The notes below the pieces were generated by a model, which did not search any database, was not told the origin of the DNA, and worked only from the letters and a program-made list of their open reading frames with translations. A DNA stretch of 64,000 nucleotides, from the NCBI GenBank assembly GCA_029378245.1, contig JARKIF010000016.1:62001-126000 (forward strand), written 5' to 3'. Shown here piece after piece: positions 20,668 to 30,937 of this stretch. The stretch comes from Roridomyces roridus (lineage: Eukaryota > Basidiomycota > Agaricomycetes > Agaricales > Mycenaceae). Positions within the stretch are counted from its first letter, which is position 1. Each line of letters opens with the position of its first letter. The position numbers were made by a program, and so were the translations under genes.

Positions 20668-23600
20668 ATGGGACGCTCCAAATTCTTGCTCCTGCTTGCC
20701 TCCGTTCTCCCGGTCCTGGGGGAAAACCTGGCTGGCGTCCGCCGAGGAATGCACTTTAGCTTGGAGTCGCGAGCCACCAACTTGGATGGTTCCTTGCCGG
20801 TATACAAAGATCCCACAGCATCCGTCGAAGCGCGGGTCGCGGATTTGCTTCCGCGTATGACGATTGAAGAGAAAACCTCTCAAATGTAGGTATCATGGAC
20901 CCTCTTTTTTCCTTGGGTTCAATGGTCGCTAGTATTCAAGGGGACCTCAAGTTCTGGATGGACCTCGATGATCCACTCGACGATACCAAGACGTTCAACC
21001 AAACAGGACTGGTACATTATCTTACTCCTCGCAAGACGCATTCTCAACGTGTTTTAGGAAGAAACGGTACAGACGAAAGGAGGTCTGTAAAGTTCTCATT
21101 CCACTCTATCAGCACTCATTTCTGTAGGCTCCATTTGGGCCGGCTACCTGGCTCCTTGGGACAAACTCGTACGTCCATTTTCTAACCCCGTCCAACAAAC
21201 TGAACGCCCTCGAAAGGTTTATGGTATAACTGTCGGTCAAAAATACATGATGGAGAACACCACTCTGGGTATCCCCGCCATGTTCCAGTCTGAAGGTAGA
21301 TTTTGTACTTTGGCCGAAACTCTCGCTCACTCTTTGCAGGTCTGCACGGGTTCACCGACAACGGAACTACCTTCCCCAGCCCAATCGGGCTATCTGCATC
21401 CTTCAACACCGACCTCGTCTCCCAGGTTGCCGGCATCATCGCAACAGAAGCTGAAGGTCTGGGCTACTCGCAGCTGTTTGCCCCCGTCCTCGACCTCTCC
21501 CGCGAACTGCGATGGGGCCGCGTCGAGGAAAACTATGGCGAGGATCAGTTCCTGACGGGTGAGATGGGTAATGCCTATGTTACGGGCTTGCAATCCGGCC
21601 GCCGCAGAAACGCGAGCCAGAATGCTATTGCCAGGATGGCTGCCACGTGCAAGCATTTCGCGGCTTTTGGGTCACCACAGGGTGGATTGTGTGTATTATC
21701 CAATTATTTTCCTCCTGAGCTTGTACTGATTTTTGTATAGGAATATCGCACAGGTGTCTGGCGGAGAGCGCGAGCTGCGGACACAATTCTTGAAGCCCTT
21801 TAATCGCGCGTGTCTGGATGCACTTTCTATTATGACGGCTTATTCCAGCTACGATGGCATTCCGGCCGTTTCAAACACACGTGAGTCTTTCATGTTGTAG
21901 CAAAGAATTCTGCCTTCATTTTAACAGACCTGTTGACCGATATCGTGCGTACAATCCTTGAACAGGACTGGAAAATATTCACTTCTTGCTACAGCTCCGG
22001 AACGAATGGGGCTACAAATATTGGGTTACTTGCGATGCCGGCTCCGTGGACAACCTCATAGGCACACACTTTACGTGCGCCACCCGGGAATGCGCCGCGA
22101 AAGTGGCGCTGGAGAACGGAATTCAAGGGGAAATGGGCGGTGGTTCGTATACGTATCTCACTATCCCAGATCAGATTGCAGCTGGGACCATCGACTGAAA
22201 AGTTCCTCGACCAAACAGTCACTGCTATGCTCACAACTAAATTTTCGTTGGGGCTGTTTGAAAGTACGCCGTAATTTCTTTTTGCTCTTCTTCAAATAAC
22301 GTTCGTTTTTGTAGATCCATACCCATACGACGACTACCTCTCCACTCTCCGCACGCCAGAATCCCGGGATGTCCTCCATGCTGTGGAGACCGAGAGCATC
22401 GTGTTGCTCGAAAACCGACAGAACACGCTGCCGATTTCAACCAAGGGCGGCTCTATCGCGTTGATTGGGCCGCAGGTTAATCGAGTTACCTTCGGGGACT
22501 ACGTCTTTTTCAATGCGTCCAACAACGGTATCTCGCCCCTTGATGGATTCAACCAATACCTATCCAACATATCGAGCCCGGTCAAGATCAACTTTGCACA
22601 AGGCTGCGAGCTGTGGTCGAACGATGATTCTGGGTTCGGCGAGGCAGTCATGGCAGCGCAGGCTTCCGACGTCGCCATTGTCATGGTGGGAACTTGGAGT
22701 TTGGACCAAACGCTACTGTGGACGCCTGGAACGAATGCAACCACCGGCGAGCACGTTGATTTGAGCGACCTCGGACTAGTCGGCGCACAGCTTGATCTCG
22801 TCAAGGCAGTCAAAGCTGCGGGCAAGCCGACCGTTGTGGTCTTTGTTTCTGGAAAACCAGTCGCGGAGCCCTGGATTCAAGCAAGTACGGACTTGGTTGA
22901 ACTTGTTGGCATTTTCATCAATGGCTGAGATTCGTTTAGACGCAGATGCTGTTATCCAGCAATTCTATCCCGGAGAACTTGGTGGTGAGTATCCTATCTG
23001 TGCATTCATTCAAGTTTGGATTGTTGAAATCAATTGTCAAGGCCTTGCGCTCGCTGAAGTTGTATTTGGCGCCGTCAACCCTTCAGGTATGGCCAATTAT
23101 CTTCTATATAAATTATACATACGACTTGATTCCTCAGGAAAATTGCCTGTTTCATTCCCGCAATCCGTCGGGACGACCCCCGTGTTCTACAACTATCTAA
23201 AGGCCAGCCGTCCGCTTGATCCTGGCAAAGTTTTGGATGATGGGACGTTGATGTTTGGACACCAGGTTGGATTGAATTTCTATCGTGTGGACTATGGACT
23301 AACTATATCGAACAGTACGTCTTGAACACGCCGGTTGCGTTGTGGGGTTTCGGGCATGGATTGAGTTATACGTGAGCCTATTTACTCTGGACTACTTACA
23401 CACGGCGGTTCTCAACTGAACCCGCAGGACCTTCAACTAGTAAGTCCAAGTCAGACATTTACATAGACACTGTTTAACTGTGTTCAATAGCACGGGATTA
23501 ATGCTCTCACCATCAACCATCAGCACGTCGCAAGACTTTAAAGTCAGCGTCACGGTACACAACTCTGGCTCTGTGGACGGCAAGGAGGTCGTCCAGGTGT

Positions 23601-23890
23601 ACATGACGGACGCAGGTCAGCTCTGTCGTCACGCCCAACCAACAGCTCATCGGATTCCAAAAAGTCGACATTCCGTGCGTCGTCTTCTTCTTCCTTCTTT
23701 CTTTGCTTGCTGGAAAGGCTAATGGAGCTGCAGCGCGGGAGGTTCAGTGACGGTGACCATCCCCGTTCTCTCGTCCCAACTAGCGCTTTGGACTGTGGAT
23801 AACCAATGGGCAGTGGAGCCTGGGGTGTTCAACATCAAAGTTGGCACCAGCGACCAGGTGTTTGCGCAGGGGAATTTGACGGTGTCTTGA
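20668..23890 (+). CDS. Secreted GH3 beta-glucosidase with an apparent C-terminal frameshift
   Basis: At least 13 exons. A signal peptide (KFLLLLASVLPVLG) is followed by a complete GH3 core: MTIEEKTSQ, MFQSEGLHGFTDNG, LFAPVLDLSRELRWGRVEEN, ATCKHFAAFG, EWGYKYWVTCDAG with the presumed nucleophile Asp, and the second domain (ESIVLLENRQNTLP; VVVFVSGKPVAEPW; GLALAEVVFGAVNPSGKLP). The C-terminal FnIII-like domain follows (VSVTVHNSGSVDGKEVVQV). By family it releases glucose from cello-oligosaccharides or other beta-glucosides outside the cell. A 12-nt exon (23428-23439) supplies part of SYTTFNY. At about 23613 the frame breaks: YMTDA is in one frame and the expected VSSVVTPNQQLIGFQKVDIP begins one base later, with no room for an intron. 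The rest then reads normally to the stop. Either a sequencing or assembly indel, or a recent loss of the C-terminus. Confidence 0.83.
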
Positions 23891-24033
23891 GTTATCTATG
23901 TAACTTGTAGGGATTCAGTAGCAAGGGCAATTTACTTTTTTCTTCAAAGAATTGAAGACCTCGATAAACAAATACAGATTTCCTAATACATCCCGACGAT
24001 AATTGGTCAGTACAGTACATCCACCCCGCCACT

Positions 24034-25443
24034 TCACCCGCGCGTTCTTCCACCTGCAGCCTTCCGGCGCCCACCGCGCCCTCCACCACCGCGTTTGTTC
24101 CGGTGCTTGGGTTTGCACGTATCGCAATACCAAGTACCGTCCGGGGTAATCTCCAATCCGAGGCACGAGAGGTGAAACTGTATGAGCTATCAGCTACAGT
24201 CCAAAGACAGAGGAGAATATACTCGCCCACTCAAACGGACATCCATCGTCATCGCATGCAATCATATCACCCGCCGAGGGCCGTTGGCAAATACAATACG
24301 GCTTGTCGTTCTCGTTATCCTCTGCGTCGCCATCGACCGCAGTGGTGTTCGAGTCTGGCTCGGGGTCGCCGCCAGGCATACCCGGGCCTTCGAGTGCCTG
24401 GGTTTGCGCTTGTGGCGGCTGCTGGGGCCACTCGGGTGGACGGAGGTCGAATGGCGTTGCATGACCGTTTTGATGCTGGTACGCAAGGGAAGGGTGGGCG
24501 TGTGCAGAAGATGGAGGGACGTTGAATGGGGGCGGTCCACCGATTGGACCACTGGCAGGAGGACCATCATAATAGTCTACCTGCTCGTTCGCAGCTCGCA
24601 TAGGACGCGAGGAAGTGCGTCTGGGGCCTGGGCCTGGGCGGGCTGTCGTTTGTATGCCGTTGGGCGGGAGATGGGATGTAACGGAGAGGACGGATTCCGT
24701 GGGTGATGGAGGACGCTCAATTCTACGTAAACAGACGCGTGTCAGTACGAGGAGAGAGAAGGAATGAGAGTGCCGCACCGTTTGCGTCCACCACCGCGTG
24801 GGCGAGGAGCACTACCATCGACGAATCTGTCGACCTTTCGCGGGGTCTGGTCGTCGTCCCTCGCGTTGACGCGTTTTCGTTTTACAGGCGTGGGATCCGG
24901 GGCACTGCTCGTTAGCAGTGACGCAAAGCCCGTGCGCCTCCTCCGGCCAGTCTCGAGTGTGGCTGGAGGCATGAACGACCGCGAGGCGACGTGTGGATAT
25001 GTCGTGTGCCTGTTGAGCGTAGTGAAGTCGAACCCGGGAATGTGCTCGGCCAAGGAGCCAAGATGTTGGCTGTGGGTTTTGAGATTGTCTGCGGCTTGGT
25101 AAGCTACGCGTATCTGTACGAGGGAAGAGGGTCAGTTGAGGCAGTAGACTGCGTGGACGCGTACCTTGTCCTCACCGCCGAGGCGGAGTCGCTGAGCTTC
25201 CTCGGCGATCTCGATGAGCAGCCAGAGACGCTCTTCTTGCTGTCCTTTGCCCCGTTCAATCATATCCGTGAGGAGCGTAATTTTTGAGGTCAGAGTGGAC
25301 ATGGCCGTGGAGAGGACGGCGTCCAGTTCGCGTAGTTCAGCAAAGTTCTTGGAAAGGTCGATGGGTAAAGCGTCGAGAGTGTGCGTGTACTCTCGTAGGA
25401 GAGACAATGCAAAGGCCGACGAGGAAGAGTTTGGCGCGGACAT
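24034..25443 (-). CDS. ING-family histone reader with C-terminal PHD finger
   Basis: Four exons. The N-terminal ING domain (EYTHTLDALPIDLSKNFAEL, LRELDAV) is followed by IRVAYQAADNLKTHSQHLG, a disordered Pro/Gln-rich middle with a basic KRKR segment, and a PHD finger with full Cys4-His-Cys3 ligands: PYCICQRPSAGDMIACDDDG, FEW|FHLSC, and TWYCDTC. The tail is Arg/Gly/Lys-rich (RNKRGGGGRGGRRKAAGG). ING PHD fingers bind H3K4me3 and the proteins are subunits of histone acetyltransferase or deacetylase complexes (Yng1/Yng2/Pho23 in yeast); which one cannot be decided here. The last intron (24178-24226) starts with GC instead of GT. Its position is fixed by the conserved EWFHLSC motif. Confidence 0.87.
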
Positions 25444-25535
25444 GAGAGAGAGCCACGGCCCACAAAGCAGAACACCGAAGCTGAGAGAGAGAGAGATCTT
25501 CGATCAATCACGGCCACTCTTGCACATCGACGTCA

Positions 25536-26852
25536 ATGCCATTCAACTTACTCGATCTACCCAACGAGCTGCAATACTCCATCGTGGACTTTGTGGCACA
25601 GACCCCAGATTTACTTGAATTTTGCTGCACGAATCGCCAGCTATACAACATCTGTATTCGGCGCATCTATGGCCGCCTACGCCTTAAGGATGCAGCACAG
25701 ATCCTCCAGTGCTGCAGGTCCCTCATTGCCCGTGAAGAGGCCGCGAATTCAGTGCGAGAGTTGACAATGCAAGCATTCCGTTTCTATGGCACCCCTCGTC
25801 TGACTGGCTCTGCAGTGCGTGCTATCCTAAATGGGCTTTCGAGGCGTTCCACAGCCTGGTCGGCCGTGCCATCCGAGGACTCAAAAATCTCCGTGTCTTT
25901 GCTTCTTACAACTCTCTATCCATCTTCAAGGAGCTCTTGGACACGCGATTTCCCCTCCTCGTCGAATGCGCCCTCCCCTCGGCACCCGAAATCGTCCCGT
26001 TTCTCCAAAATAACAGTCATATCAGGAGACTCAGGATAATCCCCTGCGAGGAAATGTCCACAGGTGTCCGACTTTAATCTCGACTGGCTCCTTCGGTTTA
26101 CAACGCCGATGGAGCCACTCACACTACCCTCCTTGCAATATTTTGTCGGCCCGTACGCGGTGGCCCATGCGGTGGTCCCTGGATCACGGACGTCCAGCTT
26201 GTCGATTTACTGGGACTCCAAGGTCTTTTCCGAGGGTCCACCGCCAACGGTGCCAGCGTCCAATGTCGAAATTCTGCAGCTGGAGAACTATATCGCGAGA
26301 TGGGATCTATCACTCTTATCCATTGTCGCACCCTACGCGCCCCACCTCGAAAATTTGGGCTTTCTGAATGTCGCCGACGACAGGGACAAGGACGTTAGTA
26401 GCCCCGTATCTTTCTACTCACACATACTCACCGTTCACTAGGCGTTCATCTCTGCCATCGACAGCATCCTCCCCCAGTTCCTGAATCTCATCAGGCTCGA
26501 CCTCGACTCGCCCGCCCACGACGACGACAACGACATGGAGGACGAATTCGAGGTCGTGTGCAGATGGTCCACGAACTGCCCCACACTCTCCATCATCAGT
26601 TTCACCAACGAGAACCGATGGATCCAAATAGCGGGCGTGTGGTTCCCATGCGAGACGAACGATATCACCGCTCGTATCGACTGGCTATTCAAGAAGGTGT
26701 TTACGTGCCCGTCACTGCCGATAGAGTATAGGGCGTTTGCACAGATGTTGGCGGGAGCGGAGGGTATGCGCACGTTGCAGGACGCGTTTGTGAAGAGTGG
26801 GTGTATGCCGTCTTTCCGTTTTGAGACTTTGGGAGGGCTTGTTTTGGAGTAG
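25536..26852 (+). CDS. F-box-like / leucine-rich protein with broken reading frame (possible pseudogene)
   Basis: The N-terminus (LLDLPNELQYSIVDFVAQTP, FCCTNRQLYNICIRRIYGRL) is an F-box-like domain with no upstream coiled coil. The body (PEIVPFLQNNSHIRRLRI; LPSLQYFVGPYAVAHAVVPG; SLLSIVAPYAPHLENLGF) matches the gene at 29289-30692 segment by segment, so the two are paralogues. The frame does not run through. Near 25820-25850 the N-terminal part can only be joined to the next segment by a 29-nt intron or an indel, and near 26060 (after EEMST) the frame moves by one base with no splice signals. A normal intron interrupts at 26392-26441. It may be a decaying copy, or carry sequencing indels. By family it would be an SCF substrate receptor. 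Confidence 0.6.
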
Positions 26853-27561
26853 CAATGGGCGACTAACGTTTGACTGTTTACGACTGGTCCAGTTTTGATA
26901 AGACTAATGATGAGAACGTTGGGACTCGGCACCACGCGGGTGTCACAGACACGTGAGGTTTGCGTGAGGTTGCTCTCCACGCTTGGTCCACGCACTTGCG
27001 CCCTCTTTCGCCAACGTTGCGACTTTCTCGAACACTCTGACTGAATTCAAATTGCACACCATCAAACGGCTCAATATTCATCCACCACCATATGCTGATC
27101 AACGTTTGTACCTTGAAGAGATCATGCATTATGCATCAGCGCCCTCCTCCGTTCCCCGACAGCCTCCGACTCGCGTACGATTCTTCCGCCTTTCGATCTC
27201 AGGTCCCCGTCCTCACGTGGACCCGTTTCTTCTCCGCCCACCGTCAAGCTTCGTCAAGACATCCTTCTCAAGCCAGTGTCTACCGCTCCAACCGTTCTTC
27301 CCTTTGAAAATAGGATGCTACATATGCCAATTGGTGCCATGGATTCCGATTCCAAGTGACCACACGTCGTAGCCGACGCTTATGGTGATGCAAATCCAAT
27401 CTTTGATCAAATTGGTTTTGTCCACTTGTTGCAGCTTGTTGCCTGGCCTTCTTATCCTTGGACCACGGTCCACACGCATCAAACCCGACCGCTCCTTCCT
27501 CTCTCCGCGTCACCTTGGTCGAGGTTTCCCGTCTTCGCACTGCCACCACACACGCTAAACA
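26853..27561. other. Intergenic spacer upstream of the G-alpha gene
   Basis: About 700 bp containing the 5' region of the G-alpha gene. Open frames on both strands carry no recognisable motif. Nothing else is seen. Confidence 0.4.
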
Positions 27562-29033
27562 ATGGGATGCGCAAGTAGCAAGACAATGGAGGAGAAGGAA
27601 GCCTCGGCCCGTACGTCTCGCGTTACCAAACGCTGTGGAATCTGACGATACTGCTTCTATTCGCGCAGGCAATAACGCCATCGAGGCCGACATCAAGCGG
27701 GAGAAGGGACTGCTGAAGAACGAGGTCAAGATGCTGTTGCTTGGCGCGGGCGAGTCGGGCAAGTCGACGGTGCTCAAGCAGTTCAAGCTCATCCACATGG
27801 ATGGGTACACCACGAGTGAACGGGAGACCTACCGGGAGATTGTATTCTCAAATACGATCCAGAGTATGCGGTGAGTCTGCCATTGTTCGCCGAGACTGAT
27901 GCTAATGCGTCCCTCCCTCAAGTGCCATCCTCGACGCCATGCCCGTCCTCAACCTCTCCCTCTCGCCGCAATGCGAGACCCCCCGCGCTATCGTCCTCGA
28001 GTCCCCCTTGCAAATAGATTACATGCCCTCGGAGCTGTCGAATTCCCTCAGGCAGCTATGGAAAGGCCAGTTGTTGTCGCTGTCCATACCGCTGCTTTTT
28101 CTGATGCCTCGCAGATCCCGGCGTGCAAGAGGCTGTCCGAAATTCACGTGAATTCCAGCTGAATGATAGCGCGGTCTATTACTTTGATGCAATCGACCGG
28201 ATGGCCGAGCAAGACTACATGCCGACGGACCAGGACATCCTGCGGTCCCGGGTGAGGACGACGGGGATTACGGAGACGACGTTCAAGGTGTGTCCGGTTA
28301 CTTTGTCCTTTGAGACATTGTACTGATTCGCATTACCAGGTCGGCCAGCTCACGTACAAGCTCTTTGACGTCGGTGGCCAGCGGTCAGAGCGAAGGAAGT
28401 GGATCCACTGCTTTGAGGACGTCACGGCGCTGGTCTTCCTCGTTAGCATGAGCGAGTATGATCAGAACCTTTTCGAGGACCAGAATGTCGTGCGTATCGT
28501 CTGATCCCTTTGCTGTACCCAGGCTCACGGATGGTAGAACCGCATGCAAGAAGCGCTCACACTCTTCGAGTCTATTGTCAACTCTCGATGGTTCTACAAG
28601 ACGAGCATCATCCTGTTCTTGAACAAGGTAGTTTTAGATTTTCATTTCTTCATTGCAAAACCTCAACGTAAATTCAGATAGATTTGTTTGCGGAGAAGTT
28701 GAAACGGAGCCCCCTTGTACGTTCTTACCCTTCATTCACTTGTTCGCCACTGACGCCTGTGCAGGGTAACTACTTTGAAGATTATACGGGCGGCGACAAC
28801 TACGATGCGGCCTGCAGCTTCTTGCTGCAGCTTTTCGTGTCGCAGAACCACAAAGCGGCGACGAAACAGATCTATGCGCACTACACATGCGCGACAGATA
28901 CCCAGCAGATCAAGTGTACGTCTTCCGGCTCTCGTGACATCGGCGGAACTGACCACTCTTCCTTCCAGTCGTCCTGGGAGCCGTTCAGAACATTCTACTG
29001 CAATTCCACCTAAGGGAGACTGGTCTGATGTAG
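27562..29033 (+). CDS. Heterotrimeric G-protein alpha subunit, about 350 aa
   Basis: A multi-exon gene. The start [17 protein letters not shown] carries Gly2 for N-myristoylation and Cys3 for palmitoylation, so it is membrane-anchored. The guanine-nucleotide motifs are complete: G1 [17 protein letters not shown]2 VRTTGITE (switch I arginine and threonine), G3 [15 protein letters not shown]4 FLNKIDLF and G5 TCATDTQ. The C-terminus is [12 protein letters not shown]. It lacks the cysteine four residues from the end that marks pertussis-toxin-sensitive types. In basidiomycetes such subunits couple pheromone or nutrient receptors to cAMP or MAPK signalling; the pathway cannot be assigned here. One intron (28066-28114) begins with GC; the conserved LWKDPGVQEA across the join fixes it. 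Confidence 0.93.
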
Positions 29034-29288
29034 TCTGGGTCCCTTCTTTTTTTTTGGCTGGAATGTACATGTTATGCAACTTGGGTTGGTCACTCGTTTC
29101 TGGTTTGTGGACAGACGCGTGGATACCCATAATAATTGTACACCGTCCTTCACCGTCGTTTTCTCGATTACGATTTCATGATTGTACACAAGTGAGCGCG
29201 TCGGCACGTGATCAACGCGTCTCCTGTTTCTCGTTCCCCTGTCGCCTTGTGGACGATGCCTGATCGCTCAGTTTGTCTCTCTTCCACC

Positions 29289-30692
29289 ATGACAGACCCA
29301 CCACAGCAATCCAGACTTGCAAATGAGCTGCTTTGCAAAATCGCAGACCTTTGCCAAGTGGAGGATTTGTTGGTTCTCTGTCGAAGCAACCGACAAATGT
29401 CCAGCATTTGTGTTCGGAGCATTTATCGCTTCATTACTCTGGACAATCCAACCCAGGCAATCGCATGCTGCAAAACACTCTTATCGAGCACAGAAGCTGC
29501 AGCTGCGGTGCGAAGATTCGCGATGCAAGTCGTCATCCATCGAACCCACTGATACTTCATTCTGACTCTGTTTGAAGCATCTGCGATCCGAATTTCGCTC
29601 TTGAGAGCATCTCCTCGGCTCTTCCCGTCCTGAGGAATCTTCAATCCTTGGACATTCTTAGTTGTCGCAATATCCTCCCGGCAATACCAGAAGCTGTCTT
29701 TCCTCGATTGCAGCATTGCTCTCTTCCGTGTACACCAGAAATTGTGCCCTTCCTTCAAAGGCACGACGGTCTTGAAAGGATTGAGGTTTCCCCGTACGGA
29801 CATCAATCCGGCACGTTTTTTCGTTTCGAATCGTCAATTCCCCCGATTTCGATGCCTAGACTTTTACAGTTCATGGGTCCGGTAAACGTGGCCAACTCGC
29901 TCATACCCGGGTCATGCCTCTTCACGCTCGATCTCTTCTGGGACAGCGACCCCACGATAACTGGATTCGAACGTCTGCCTTCGACATACTTTCAGGACAA
30001 GATCCCAACTGTCGCTCAGGCAGAGGTCGCAATCTTCCGCAACATCCTCACCGTGTGGGACCATCGCATTCTGCCGCCCATCGCAGAGTATCTGCCGCAC
30101 CTCAAGGAGCTTGAATTCGCCAATCCTCTTGGCACCGCCTCTTCCGACGCCGAGGTGTGTCTTACAGGACTGCATTCCCTATTTCATAACTAACTCATTT
30201 CTTCAGGCGTACGAATTCATATCAGCCGTCGGCGGCATACTGCCCTCTCTTCCCAACCTCTGGGAACTCAAGATTTACAATGGAGCCAAATTCATCGACG
30301 ACGGGTCCACGAGCTCCAGCTCTCCCGACGACGAGACATTAAACCGTGAATTCGGCATAGCGTGCACGTGTCTTGAGCAGAGTCGCTCCCTCGCTCGGAT
30401 CCTTCTACCGAGCCGTACTTCTTGGCTACTCGTCAGAGGATCCAAACCAGTCGCATTCCCTTCGTGTCCGAGTCCCAGCGATAGCACGGCCAAGTGGTTT
30501 ATCAAGCTCATCGTAGCGGACCGAGCGCGGGCGTTATCCACCACGTACACCAAGCTTGTTCGCAGGCTCTTGGGAGATGAAACGGTGCGGACAGTGAGTC
30601 GGATGATGAAAGACGGCGACGATAACTTTACGGTCAAGGCGGGAGATCTGCCAAATTCCCGCTGGTCACTCTCCATTGGGTCGAATACATGA
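29289..30692 (+). CDS. F-box-like / leucine-rich protein, paralogue of the gene at 25536
   Basis: The N-terminus (SRLANELLCKIADLCQVEDL, LCRSNRQMSSICVRSIYRFI) is an F-box-like domain. The later part (EIVPFLQRHDGLERIEV; MPRLLQFMGPVNVANSLIPG; ILPPIAEYLPHLKELEF) mirrors the upstream paralogue. Two or three exons. The first junction, after RRFAMQ near 29530, is uncertain: the best in-phase model uses a GTCGTC donor and a TTGAG acceptor just before SISSALPVLRNL near 29612. The last intron (30155-30207) is ordinary. An in-frame ATG 33 nt upstream (29256) is an alternative start. The function is inferred only from the family (possible SCF adaptor). Confidence 0.6.
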
Positions 30693-30937
30693 TGAAGGGG
30701 AGGAAGGGGCCATTTAATTCCGCGGCTCCTGGCCCACCTGGAGTGTTTGCAAATGTTCGGTTATATTTCTTGTACATATGTCTCAGGCCGTAGAGAATCC
30801 ACATTTTCTACTCGGAATTCTATACATTTCAAGTTGCTGCCAAGTCTGTACGCTACATGTCGTTTGGTCCCAAAAAATACAAAGCCACATTCTCAGCTCA
30901 GTCCATCAGGCACTGAACCCTTCCTGCACCCCTCCAG

